A DNA stretch of 64,000 nucleotides from Euonymus europaeus (lineage: Eukaryota > Streptophyta > Magnoliopsida > Celastrales > Celastraceae): contig OY756967.1 in NCBI GenBank assembly GCA_963580455.1, forward strand, positions 11,120,501 through 11,184,500, in the 5' to 3' direction. The first letter of the stretch is position 1. Each line of letters starts with the position of its first letter. The notes under the pieces are model-generated. The model saw only the letters and a program-made list of their open reading frames with translations, searched no databases and was not told the DNA's origin. Positions 1-13,620 of the stretch are shown piece after piece. The position numbers and the translations under genes are program-made.

Positions 1-1530
1 GTTGCTCAGTGTACACCTTTTATTGTTCTTTTATTTAAAATTTTACGAAAATGAGCTTCCACGATTATTTCGATGCCAAAACACCGACTTTCTATGACAA
101 ATGGACAAAACCGTTAAAAGCTCCTCCATAGAGAGAGTTGAGCAACTTCGGACAATCAAAGTTGCTCGGTGTACACTTTATATTGTTCTACTAAGTCAAA
201 TTTTACGAGTATAAGCTTCGAAGATTATTTCGATGCCAAAACATTAACTTTCTATGACAAATGGACAAAATCGTTAAAAGCTCCTCAATAGAAAGAGTTG
301 AGCAACTTCGGACAATCAAAGTTGCTCGGTGTACACTTTTTATTGTTCTTTTATGTTAAATTTTACGAAAATGAGCTTGCACGATTATTTCGATGCCAAA
401 ACACCAACTTTCTATGACAAATGGACAAAACCGTTAAAAGCTCCTCCATAGAGAGAGTTGAGCAACTTTAGACTATCAAAGTTGCTCGGTGTACACTTTT
501 TATTGTTCTTCTATGTTAAATTTTACGAAAATGAGCTTCCGGGATTATTTCGATGCCAAAACACCAACCTTCTATGACAAATGGACAAAACCGTTAAAAG
601 CTCCTCCATAGAGAGAGTTGAGCAACTTCGGACTATCAAAGTTGCTCGGTGTACACTTTTTATTGTTCTGCTATTTTTAATTTTAAGAAAATGAGCTTCC
701 AGGATTATTTCGATGCCAAAACACCAACTTTCTACGACAAATGGACAGAACCGTTAAAGCTCCTCCATAGAGAGAGTTGAGCAACTTCGGACAATCAAAG
801 TTGCTCGGTGTACACTTTATATTGTTCTACTATGTAAAATTTTACGAGTATGAGCTTCCAAGATTATTTCGATGCCAAAACATTAACTTTCTATGACAAA
901 TGGAGAAAACAGTGAAAAGCACCTCCGTAGAAAGAGTTGAGCATCTTCGGACAATCAAAGTTGCTCGGTGTACACTTATTATTGTTCTTTTATGTTAAAT
1001 TTTACGAAAATGAGCTTGCACGATTATTTCGATGCCAAAACACAAACTTTCTATGACAAATGGACCAAACAGTTAAAAGCTCCTCCATAGAGAGAGTTGA
1101 GCAACTTCGGACTATCAAAGTTGCTCGGTGTACACTTTTTATTATTTTTCTATGTTAAATTTTACGAAAATGAGGTTCCACGATTATTTCGATGCCAAAA
1201 CGCCGACTTTCTATGACAAATGGACAAAACCGCTAAAAGCTCCTCCATAGAGAGAGTTGAGCAACTTCGGACAATCAAAGTTGCTCGGTGTACACTTTAT
1301 ATTGTTCTACTAAGTCAAATTTTACGAGTATAAGCTTCGAAGATTATTTCGATGACAAAACATTAACTTTCTATGACAAATGGACAAAACCGCTAAAAGC
1401 TCCTCCATAGAAAGAGTTGAGCAACTTCGGACAATCAAAGTTGCTCGGTGTACACTTTTTATTGTTCTTTTATGTTAAATTTTACGAAAATGAGCTTCCA
1501 GGATTATTTCGATGCCAAAACACCACCTTT
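1..1530 (+). repeat. Third, distant copy of part of the 2,718-bp HOR
   Basis: Bases 1-1,530 match 8,295-9,824 and 11,013-12,542 with very few differences, including the rare TGCTATTTTTAATTTTAAG and GTGAAAAGCACCTCCGTAG variants. Similarity falls off after about 1,530, where the sequence switches to a different monomer order. This shows that the unit was copied over at least 8.3 kb and not only in tandem. Confidence 0.85.
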
Positions 1531-1897
1531 CTATGACAAATGGACAAAACCGTTAAAAGCTCCTCCATAGAGAGAGTTGAGCAACTTCGGACTATCAAAG
1601 TTGCTCGGTGTACACTTTTTATTGTTCTTCTATGTTAAATTTTACGAAAATGATATTCCAGGATTATTTCGATGGCAAAACACCGACTTTCTATGTCAAA
1701 TGGACAAAACCGTTAAAACTCCTCCATAGAGAGAGTTGAGCAACTTCTGACTATCAAAGTTGCTCGGTGTACACTTTTTATTGTTCTTCTATGTTAAGTT
1801 TTACGAAAATGAGCTTCCGGGATTATTTCGATGCCAAAACACCAACTTTCTATGACAAATGGACAAAACCGTTAAAAGCTCCTCCATAGAGAGAGTT

Positions 1898-1934
1898 GAG
1901 CAACTTCGGACTATCGAAGTTGCTCGGTGTACAC
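1898..1934. repeat. Example of the monomer dyad plus palindrome
   Basis: In this monomer GAGCAACTTC (1,898-1,907) and GAAGTTGCTC (1,916-1,925) form a perfect 10-bp inverted repeat with the 8-nt loop GGACTATC. The perfect palindrome GTGTACAC follows at 1,927-1,934. Most monomers carry the same element with a 9-bp stem (ATCAAAG instead of ATCGAAG). It is listed once as the type example of an element present throughout the array. Confidence 0.9.
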
Positions 1935-2340
1935 TTCTTATTGTTCTTCTATGTTAAATTTTACGAAAATGAGCTTCCGGAATTATTTCGATGCCAAAAC
2001 ACCAACTTTCTACGACAAATGGACAAAACCGTTAAAAGCTCTTCCATAGAGAGAGTTGAGCAACTTCGGACTATCGAAGTTGCTCGGTGTACACTTTTTA
2101 TTGTTCTTCTATGTTAAATTTTACGAAAATGAGCTTCCCGGATTATTTCAATACCAAAACACCAACTTTCTATGAAAAATGGACAAAACCGTTAAAAGCT
2201 CCTCCATAGAGAGAGTTGAGCAACTTCGGACTATCAAAGTTGCTTGGTGTCCACTTTTTATTGTTCTTCTATGTTAAGTTTTACGAAAATGAGCTTCCGG
2301 GATTATTTCGATGCCAAAACACCAACTTTCTATGACAAAT

Positions 2341-2400
2341 GGACAAAACCGTTAAAAGCTCCTTCGGACTATCGAAGTTGCTCGGTGTACACTTTTTATT
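2341..2400 (+). repeat. Aberrant short monomer with a 22-bp deletion
   Basis: At about 2,363 the sequence goes from GTTAAAAGCTCCT directly to TCGGACTATCG, skipping about 22 bp (end of one monomer and the GAGAGAGTTGAGCAACT start of the next). The resulting monomer is about 138 bp and lacks the left arm of the dyad. It explains why local repeat offsets here are 22 bp short of multiples of 160 (for example 1,098 and 1,738). Confidence 0.9.
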
Positions 2401-5400
2401 GTTCTTCTATGTTAAATTTTACGAAAATGAGCTTCCCAGATTATTTCAATGCCAAAACACCAACTTTCTATGACAAATGGACAAAACCGTTAAAAGCTCC
2501 TCCATAGAGAGAGTTGAGCAACTTCGGACTATCAAAGTTGCTCGGTGTCCACTTTTTATTGTTCTTCTATGTTAAGTTTTACGAAAATGAGCTTCCAGGA
2601 TTATTTCAATGCCAAAACACCAACTTTCTATGACAAATGGATAAAACCGTTAAAAGCTCCTTCATAGAGAGAGTTGAGCAACTTCGGACAATCAAAGTTG
2701 CTCGGTATACACTTTATATTGTTCTACTAAGTCAAATTTTACGAGTATAAGCTTCCAAGATTATTTCGATGCCAAAACAGCAACTTTCTATGGCAAATGG
2801 ACAAAACCTATAAAAGGTCCTCCATAGAGAGAGTTGAGCAACGTCAGACCATCAAAGTTGCTCGGTGTACACTTCTTATTGTTCTTCTATGTTAAGTTTT
2901 ACGAAAATGAGCTTCCAGGATTATTTCAATGCCAAAACACCAACTTTCTATGACAAATGGACAAAACCGTTAAAAGCTCCTCCATAGAGAGAGTTGAGCA
3001 ACTTCGGACTATCGAAGTTGCTCGGTGTACACTTCTTATTGTTCTTCTATGTTAAATTTTACGAAAATGAGCTTCCGAGATTATTTCGATGCCAAAACAC
3101 CAACTTTCTACGACAAATGGACAAAACCGTTAAAAGCTCTTCCATAGAGAGAGTTGAGCAACTTCGGACTATCGAAGTTGCTCGGTGTACACTTTTTATT
3201 GTTCTTCTATGTTTAATTTTACGAAAATGAGCTTCCCAGATTATTTCAATGCCAAAACACCACCTTTCTATGACAAATGGACAAAACCGTTAAAAGCTCC
3301 TCCATAGAGAGAGTTGAGCAACTTCGGACTATCAAAGTTGCTCGGTGTACACTTTTTATTGTTCTTCTATGTTAAATTTTACGAAAATGATATTCCAGGA
3401 TTATTTCGATGGCAAAACACCGACTTTCTATGTCAAATGGACAAAACCGTTAAAACTCCTCCATAGAGAGAGTTGAGCAACTTCTGACTATCAAAGTTGC
3501 TCGGTGTACACTTTTTATTGTTCTTCTATGTTAAGTTTTACGAAAATGAGCTTCCGGGATTATTTCGATGCCAAAACACCAACTTTCTATGACAAATGGA
3601 CAAAACCGTTAAAAGCTCTTCCATAGAGAGAGTTGAACAACTTCGGACTATCAAAGTTGCTCGGTGTACACTTTTTATTTTTCTTCTATGTTAAATTTTA
3701 CGAAAATGAGCTTCCAGGATTATTTCAATGCCAAAACACCAACTTTCTATGACAAATGGACAAAACCATGAAAAGCTTCTCCACAGAGAGAGTTGAGCAA
3801 CTTCGGACAATCAAAGTTGCTCGGTGTACACTTTATATTGTTCTACTAAGTCAAATTTTACGAGTATAAGCTTCCAAGATTATTTCGATGCCAAAACAGC
3901 AACTTTCTATGACAAATGGACAAAACCGTTAAAAGGTCCTCCATAGAGAGAGTTGAGCAACGTCAGACCATCAAAGTTGCTCGGTGTACACCTTTTATTG
4001 TTCTTCTATGTCAAATTTTACGAGTATAAGCTTCCAGGATTATTTCGATGCCAAAACACCAACTTTCTATGAAAAATGGACAAAACCGTTAAAAGCTCCT
4101 CCATAGAGAGAGTTGAGCAACTTCGGACTATCGAAGTTGCTCGGTGTACACTTCTTATTGTTCGTCTATGTTAAATTTTACGAAAATGAGCTTCCACGAT
4201 TATTTCAATGCCAAAACACCAACTTTCTATGACAAATGGACAAAACCGTTAAAAGCTCTTCCATAGAGAGAGTTGAGCAACTTCTGACTATCGAAGTTGC
4301 TCGGTGTACACTTTTCATTGTTCTTCTATGTTAAATTTTACGAAAATGAACTTCCGGGATTATTTCGATGCCAAAACACCAACTTTCTATGACAAATGGA
4401 CAAAACCGTTAAAAGCTCCTCCATAGAGAGAGTTGAGCAACTTCGGACTATCAAAGTTGCTCGGTGTACACTTTTTATTGTTCTTCTATGTTAAATTTTA
4501 CGAAAATGATATTCCAGGATTATTTCGATGCCAAAACACCAACTTTCTATTACAAATGGACAAAACCGTTAAAAGCTCCTCCATAGAGAGAGTTGAGCAA
4601 CTTCGGACTATCAAAGTTGCTCGGTGTACACTTTTTTATTGTTCTTCTATGTTAAGTTTTACGAAAATGAGCTTCCGGGATTATTTCGATGCCAAAACAC
4701 CAACTTTCTATGACAAATGGACAAAACCGTTAAAAGCTCCTCCATAGAGAGAGTTGACCAACTTCGGACTATCAAAGTTGCTCGGTGTACACTTTTTATT
4801 GTTCTTCTATGTTAAATTTTACGAAAATGAGTTTGCACGATTATTCCGATGTCAAAACACCAACTTTATATGACAAATGGACAAAACCGTTAAAAGCTCC
4901 TCCATAGAGAGAGTTGAGCAACTTTGGACTGTCAAAGTTGCTCGGTGTACACTTTTTATTATTCTTCTATGTTAAGTTTTACGAAAATGAGATTCCAGGA
5001 TTATTTCAATGCCAAAACACCAACTTTCTTTGACAAACGGACAAAACCGTTAAAAGCTCCTCCATAGAGAGAGTTGAGCAACTTCGGACAATCAAAGTTG
5101 CTCGATGTACACTTTATATTGTTTTACTAAGTCAAATTTTAGGAGTATAAGCTTCCAAGATTATTTCGATGCCAAAACAGAAACTTTCTATGAAAAATGG
5201 ACAAAACCGTTAAAAGGTCCTCCATAGAGAGCGTTGAGCAACGTCAGACCATTAAAGTTGCTCGGTGTACACCTTTTATTGTTCTTCTATGTCAAATTTT
5301 ACGAGTATAAGCTTCCTAGATTAATTCGATGAAAAAATACCAACTTTCTATGACAAATGGACAAAACCGTTAAAAGCCCCTCCACAGAGAGAGTTGAGCA

Positions 5401-7721
5401 TCTTCGGACAAATAAAGTTGCTCAGTGTACACCTTTTATTGTTCTTTTATTTAAATTTTTACGAAAATGAGCTTCCACGATTATTTCGATGCCAAACCAC
5501 CAACTTTCTATGACAAATGGACAAAACCGTTAAAAGCTCCTCCATCGAGAGAGTTGAGCAACTTCGGACAATCAAAGTTGCTCGGTCTACACTTTATATT
5601 GTTATACTAAGTCAAATTTTATGAGTATAAGGAACCAAGATTATTTCGATGCCAAAACACCAACTTTCTACGACAAATGGACAGAACCGTTAAAGCTCCT
5701 CCATAGAGAGAGTTGAGCAACTTCGGACAATCAAAGTTGCTCGGTGTACACTTTTTATTGTTCTTTTATGTTAAATTTTACGAAAATGAGCTTGCACGAT
5801 TATCTCGATGCCAAAACATCAACTTTCTATGACAAATGGATAAAACCGTTAAAAGCTCCTCCATAGAGAGAGTTGAGCGACTTCAGACTATCAAAGTTGC
5901 TCGGTGTACACTTTTTATTGTTTTTCTATGTTAAATTTTACGAAAATGAGCTTGCGGGATTATTTCGATGCCAAAACACCAACCTTCTATGACAAATGGA
6001 CAAAACCGTTAAAAGCTCCTCCATAGAGAGAGTTGAGCAACTTCGGACTATCAAAGTTGCTCGGTGTACACTTTATATTGTTCTACTAAGTAAAATTTTA
6101 CGAGTATAAGCTTCCAAGATTATTTCGATGCCAAAACATTAACTTTCTATGACAAATGGAGAAAACTGTTAAAAGCACCTCCGCAGAAAGAGTTGAGCAT
6201 CTTCGGACAATCAAAGTTGCTCATAGTACACTTTTTATTGTTCTTTTATGTTAAATTTTACGAAAATGAGCTTCCAGGATTATTTCGATGCCAAAACACC
6301 AACTTTCTTTGACAAATGGACAAAACCGTTAAAGCTCCTCCACAGAGAGAGTTGAGCAACTTCGGACAATCAAAGTTGCTCGGTGTACACTTTATATTGT
6401 TCTACTAAGTAAAATTTTACGAGTATAAGCTTCCAAGATTATTTCGATGCCAAAACATTAACTTTCTATGACAAATGGAGAAAACTGTTAAAAGCACCTC
6501 CGCAGAAAGAGTTGAGCATCTTCGGACAATCAAAGTTGCTCGGTGTACACTTTTTATTGTTCTTTTATGTTAAATTTTACGAAAATGAGCTTGCACGATT
6601 ATTTCGATGCCAAAACACAAACTTTCTATGACAAATGGACAAAACAGTTAAAAGCTCCTCCATAGAGAGAGTTGAGCAACTTCGGACTATCAAAGTTGCT
6701 CGGTGTACACTTTTTATTATTTTTCTATGTTAAATTTTACAAAAATGAGGTTCCGCGATTATTTCGATGCCAAAACGCCGACTTTCTATGACAAATGGAC
6801 AAAACCGCTAAAAGCTCCTCCATATAGAGAGTTGACCAACTTCGGACAATCAAAGTTGCTCGATGTACGCTTTATATTGTTCTACTAAGTCAAATTTTAC
6901 GAGTATAAGCTTCGAAGATTATTTCGATGCCAAAACATTAACTTTCTATGACAAATGGACAAAACCGCTAAAAGCTCCTCCATAGAAAGAGTTGAGCAAC
7001 TTCGGACAATCAAAGTTGCTCGGTGTACACTTTTTATTGTTCTTTTATGTTAAATTTTACGAAAATGAGCTTCCAGGATTATTTCGATGCCAAAACACCA
7101 ACTTTCTATGACAAATGGACAAAACCTTTAAAAGCTCCTCCATAGAGAGAGTTGAGCAACTTCGGACAATCAAAGTTGCTCGGTGTACACTTTATATTGT
7201 TCTTCTAAGTTAAATTTTACGAGTATAAGCTTTCAAGATTATTTCGATGCCAAAACAGCAACCTTCTATGACAAATGGACAAAACCGTTAAAAGGTCCTC
7301 CATAGAGAGAGTTGAGCAACGTCAGACCATCAAAGTTGCTCGGTGTACACTTTTTATTGTTCTGCTATGTGAAATTTTACGAGTATAAGCTTTCTAGATT
7401 ATTTCGATTCCAAAACACCAACTTTCTATGACAAATAGACAAAACCGTTAAAAGCTCCTCCATAGAGAGAGTTGAGGAACTTCGGACAATCAAAGTTGCT
7501 CGTTGTACACTTTATATTGTTCTACTAAGTCAAATTTTACGAGTATAAGCTTCCAAGATTATATCGATACCAAAACAGCAACTTTCTATGACAAATGGAC
7601 AAAACCGTTAAAAGCTCCTCCATAGATAGAGTTGAGCAACTTCGGACTATCAAATTTGCTCGGTGTACACTTTTTATTGTTCTTCTATGTTAAGTTATAC
7701 GAAAATGAGCTTCCGGGATTA

Positions 7722-10700
7722 TTTCGATGCCAAAACACCAACTTTCTATGACAAATGGACAAAACCGTTAAAAGCTCTTCCATAGAGAGAGTGGAGCAAC
7801 TTCGGACTATCGAAGTTGCTCGGTGTACACTTTTTATTGTTCTTCTATGTTAAATTTTACGAAAATGAACTTCCAGGATTATTTCAATGCCAAAACACCA
7901 ACTTTCTATGACAAATGGATAAAACCGTTAAAAGCTCCTTCATAGAGAGAGTTGAGCTACTTCGGACAATCAAAGTTGCTCGGTATACACTTTATATTGT
8001 TCTACTAAGTCAAATTTTACGAGTATAAGCTTCCAAGATTATTTCGATGCCAAAACAGAAACTTTGTATGACAAATGGACAAGACCGTTAAAAGGTCCTC
8101 CATAGAGAGAGTTGAGCAACGTCAGACCATCAAAGTTGCTCGGTGTACACCTTTTATTGTTCTTCTATGTCAAATTTTACGAGTATAAGCTTCCTAGATT
8201 ATTTCGATGAAAAAACACCAACTTTCTATGGCAAATGGACAAAACCGTTAAAAGCCCCTCTATAGAGAGAGTTGAGCATCTTCGGACAATCAAAGTTGCT
8301 CAGTGTACACCTTTTATTGTTCTTTTATTTAAAATTTTACGAAAATGAGCTTCCACGATTATTTCGATGCCAAAACACCGACTTTCTATGACAAATGGAC
8401 AAAACCGTTAAAAGCTCCTCCATAGAGAGAGTTGAGCAACTTCGGACAATCAAAGTTGCTCGGTGTACACTTTATATTGTTCTACTAAGTCAAATTTTAC
8501 GAGTATAAGCTTCGAAGATTATTTCGATGCCAAAACATTAACTTTCTATGACAAATGGACAAAATCGTTAAAAGCTCCTCAATAGAAAGAGTTGAGCAAC
8601 TTCGGACAATCAAAGTTGCTCGGTGTACACTTTTTATTGTTCTTTTATGTTAAATTTTACGAAAATGAGCTTGCACGATTATTTCGATGCCAAAACACCA
8701 ACTTTCTATGACAAATGGACAAAACCGTTAAAAGCTCCTCCATAGAGAGAGTTGAGCAACTTTAGACTATCAAAGTTGCTCGGTGTACACTTTTTATTGT
8801 TCTTCTATGTTAAATTTTACGAAAATGAGCTTCCGGGATTATTTCGATGCCAAAACACCAACCTTCTATGACAAATGGACAAAACCGTTAAAAGCTCCTC
8901 CATAGAGAGAGTTGAGCAACTTCGGACTATCAAAGTTGCTCGGTGTACACTTTTTATTGTTCTGCTATTTTTAATTTTAAGAAAATGAGCTTCCAGGATT
9001 ATTTCGATGCCAAAACACCAACTTTCTACGACAAATGGACGGAACCGTTAAAGCTCCTCCATAGAGAGAGTTGAGCAACTTCGGACAATCAAAGTTGCTC
9101 GGTGTACACTTTATATTGTTCTACTATGTAAAATTTTACGAGTATGAGCTTCCAAGATTATTTCGATGCCAAAACATTAACTTTCTATGACAAATGGAGA
9201 AAACAGTGAAAAGCACCTCCGTAGAAAGAGTTGAGCATCTTCGGACAATCAAAGTTGCTCGGTGTACACTTATTATTGTTCTTTTATGTTAAATTTTACG
9301 AAAATGAGCTTGCACGATTATTTCGATGCCAAAACACAAACTTTCTATGACAAATGGACCAAACAGTTAAAAGCTCCTCCATAGAGAGAGTTGAGCAACT
9401 TCGGACTATCAAAGTTGCTCGGTGTACACTTTTTATTATTTTTCTATGTTAAATTTTACGAAAATGAGGTTCCACGATTATTTCGATGCCAAAACGCCGA
9501 CTTTCTATGACAAATGGACAAAACTGCTAAAAGCTCCTCCATAGAGAGAGTTGAGCAACTTCGGACAATCAAAGTTGCTCGGTGTACACTTTATATTGTT
9601 CTACTAAGTCAAATTTTACGAGTATAAGCTTCGAAGATTATTTCGATGACAAAACATTAACTTTCTATGACAAATGGACAAAACCGCTAAAAGCTCCTCC
9701 ATAGAAAGAGTTGAGCAACTTCGGACAATCAAAGTTGCTCGGTGTACACTTTTTATTGTTCTTTTATGTTAAATTTTACGAAAATGAGCTTCCAGGATTA
9801 TTTCGATGCCAAAACACCAACTTTCTATGACAAATGGACAAAACCTTTAAAAGCTCCTCCATAGAGAGAGTTGAGCAACTTCGGACAATCAAAGTTGCTC
9901 GGTGTACACTTTATATTGTTCTTCTAAGTTAACTTTTACGAGTATAAGCTTTCAAGATTATTTCGATGCCAAAACAGCAACCTTCTATGACAAATGGACA
10001 AAACCGTTAAAAGGTCCTCCATAGAGAGAGTTTAGCAACGTCAGACCATCAAATTTGCTCGGTGTAAACTTTTTATTGTTCTCCTATGTCAAATTTTACG
10101 AGTATAAGCTTTCTAGATTATTTCGATTCCAAAACACCAACTTTCTATGACAAATGGACAAAACCGTTAAAAGCTCCTCCATAGAGAGAGTTGAGCAACT
10201 TCGGACAATCAAAGTTGCTCGGTGTACAATTTATATTGTTCTACTAAGTCAAATTTTACGAGTATAGGCTTTCAAGATTATTTCGATGCCAAAACACAAC
10301 TTTCTATGACAAATGGACAAAACCACTAAAAGCTCCTCCATAGAGAGAGTTGAGCATCGTCAGACCATCAAAGTTGCTCTGTGTACACCTTTTATTGTTC
10401 TTCTATGTCAAATTTTACGAGTATAAGCTTCCTAGATTATTTCGATGCCAAAACACCAACTTTCTATGACAAATGGACAAAACCGTTAAAAGCTCTTCCA
10501 TAGAGAGAGTGGAGCAACTTCGGACTATCGAAGTTGCTCGGTGTACACTTTTTATTGTTCTTCTATGTTAAATTTTACGAAAATGAACTTCCAGGATTAT
10601 TTCAATGCCAAAACACCAACTTTCTATGACAAATGGATAAAACCGTTAAAAGCTCCTTCATAGAGAGAGTTGAGCTACTTCGGACAATCAAAGTTGCTCG

Positions 10701-13162
10701 GTATACACTTTATATTGTTCTACTAAGTCAAATTTTACGAGTATAAGCTTCCAAGATTATTTCGATGCCAAAACAGAAACTTTGTATGACAAATGGACAA
10801 GACCGTTAAAAGGTCCTCCATAGAGAGAGTTGAGCAACGTCAGACCATCAAAGTTGCTCGGTGTACACCTTTTATTGTTCTTCTATGTCAAATTTTACGA
10901 GTATAAGCTTCCTAGATTATTTCGATGAAAAAACACCAACTTTCTATGGCAAATGGACAAAACCGTTAAAAGCCCCTCTATAGAGAGAGTTGAGCATCTT
11001 CGGACAATCAAAGTTGCTCAGTGTACACCTTTTATTGTTCTTTTATTTAAAATTTTACGAAAATGAGCTTCCACGATTATTTCGATGCCAAAACACCGAC
11101 TTTCTATGACAAATGGACAAAACCGTTAAAAGCTCCTCCATAGAGAGAGTTGAGCAACTTCGGACAATCAAAGTTGCTCGGTGTACACTTTATATTGTTC
11201 TACTAAGTCAAATTTTACGAGTATAAGCTTCGAAGATTATTTCGATGCCAAAACATTAACTTTCTATGACAAATGGACAAAATCGTTAAAAGCTCCTCAA
11301 TAGAAAGAGTTGAGCAACTTCGGACAATCAAAGTTGCTCGGTGTACACTTTTTATTGTTCTTTTATGTTAAATTTTACGAAAATGAGCTTGCACGATTAT
11401 TTCGATGCCAAAACACCAACTTTCTATGACAAATGGACAAAACCGTTAAAAGCTCCTCCATAGAGAGAGTTGAGCAACTTTAGACTATCAAAGTTGCTCG
11501 GTGTACACTTTTTATTGTTCTTCTATGTTAAATTTTACGAAAATGAGCTTCCGGGATTATTTCGATGCCAAAACACCAACCTTCTATGACAAATGGACAA
11601 AACCGTTAAAAGCTCCTCCATAGAGAGAGTTGAGCAACTTCGGACTATCAAAGTTGCTCGGTGTACACTTTTTATTGTTCTGCTATTTTTAATTTTAAGA
11701 AAATGAGCTTCCAGGATTATTTCGATGCCAAAACACCAACTTTCTACGACAAATGGACGGAACCGTTAAAGCTCCTCCATAGAGAGAGTTGAGCAACTTC
11801 GGACAATCAAAGTTGCTCGGTGTACACTTTATATTGTTCTACTATGTAAAATTTTACGAGTATGAGCTTCCAAGATTATTTCGATGCCAAAACATTAACT
11901 TTCTATGACAAATGGAGAAAACAGTGAAAAGCACCTCCGTAGAAAGAGTTGAGCATCTTCGGACAATCAAAGTTGCTCGGTGTACACTTATTATTGTTCT
12001 TTTATGTTAAATTTTACGAAAATGAGCTTGCACGATTATTTCGATGCCAAAACACAAACTTTCTATGACAAATGGACCAAACAGTTAAAAGCTCCTCCAT
12101 AGAGAGAGTTGAGCAACTTCGGACTATCAAAGTTGCTCGGTGTACACTTTTTATTATTTTTCTATGTTAAATTTTACGAAAATGAGGTTCCACGATTATT
12201 TCGATGCCAAAACGCCGACTTTCTATGACAAATGGACAAAACCGCTAAAAGCTCCTCCATAGAGAGAGTTGAGCAACTTCGGACAATCAAAGTTGCTCGG
12301 TGTACACTTTATATTGTTCTACTAAGTCAAATTTTACGAGTATAAGCTTCGAAGATTATTTCGATGACAAAACATTAACTTTCTATGACAAATGGACAAA
12401 ACCGCTAAAAGCTCCTCCATAGAAAGAGTTGAGCAACTTCGGACAATCAAAGTTGCTCGGTGTACACTTTTTATTGTTCTTTTATGTTAAATTTTACGAA
12501 AATGAGCTTCCAGGATTATTTCGATGCCAAAACACCAACTTTCTATGACAAATGGACAAAACCTTTAAAAGCTCCTCCATAGAGAGAGTTGAGCAACTTC
12601 GGACAATCAAAGTTGCTCGGTGTACACTTTATATTGTTCTTCTAAGTTAACTTTTACGAGTATAAGCTTTCAAGATTATTTCGATGCCAAAACAGCAACC
12701 TTCTATGACAAATGGACAAAACCGTTAAAAGGTCCTCCATAGAGAGAGTTTAGCAACGTCAGACCATCAAATTTGCTCGGTGTAAACTTTTTATTGTTCT
12801 CCTATGTCAAATTTTACGAGTATAAGCTTTCTAGATTATTTCGATTCCAAAACACCAACTTTCTATGACAAATGGACAAAACCGTTAAAAGCTCCTCCAT
12901 AGAGAGAGTTGAGCAACTTCGGACAATCAAAGTTGCTCGGTGTACAATTTATATTGTTCTACTAAGTCAAATTTTACGAGTATAGGCTTTCAAGATTATT
13001 TCGATGCCAAAACACAACTTTCTATGACAAATGGACAAAACCACTAAAAGCTCCTCCATAGAGAGAGTTGAGCATCGTCAGACCATCAAAGTTGCTCTGT
13101 GTACACCTTTTATTGTTCTTCTATGTCAAATTTTACGAGTATAAGCTTCCTAGATTATTTCG
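7722..13162 (+). repeat. HOR: tandem pair of a 2,718-bp (17-mer) unit
   Basis: Diagnostic variants recur exactly 2,718 bp apart. GAGAGTGGAG is near 7,788 and 10,506, and GTTGCTCAGTGTACACC is at 8,295 and 11,013. The first copy runs to about 10,440 and the second to about 13,162, where GATGCC and GATTCC variants mark the break in similarity. The copies look almost identical base for base. Seventeen monomers of 160 bp would be 2,720, so two net bases are missing per unit. Confidence 0.9.
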
Positions 13163-13620
13163 ATTCCAAAACACCAACTTTCTATGACAAATGGACAAAA
13201 CCGTTAAAAGCTCCTCCATAGAGAGAGTTGAGCAACTTCGGACTATCAAAGTTGCTCGGTGTACACTTTCTATTGTTCTACTAAGTAAAATTTTACGAGT
13301 ATAAGCTTCCACGAATATTTCGATTCCAAAACACCAACTTTCTAAGACAAATGGACAAAACCTTTAAAAGCTGCTCCATAGAGAGAGTTGAGCAACTTCG
13401 GACTATCAAAGTTGCTCGGTGTACACTTTTTATTATTCTCCTATGTTAAATTTTACGAAAATGAGCATCCAGGATTATTTCGTTGCCAAAACACCAACTT
13501 TCTATGACAAATGGACAAAACCTTTAAAGCTCTTCCATAGAGAGAGTTGAGCAACTTCGGACAATCAAAGTTGCTCGGTGTACACTTTATATTTTTCTAC
13601 TAAGTAAAATTTTACGAGTA

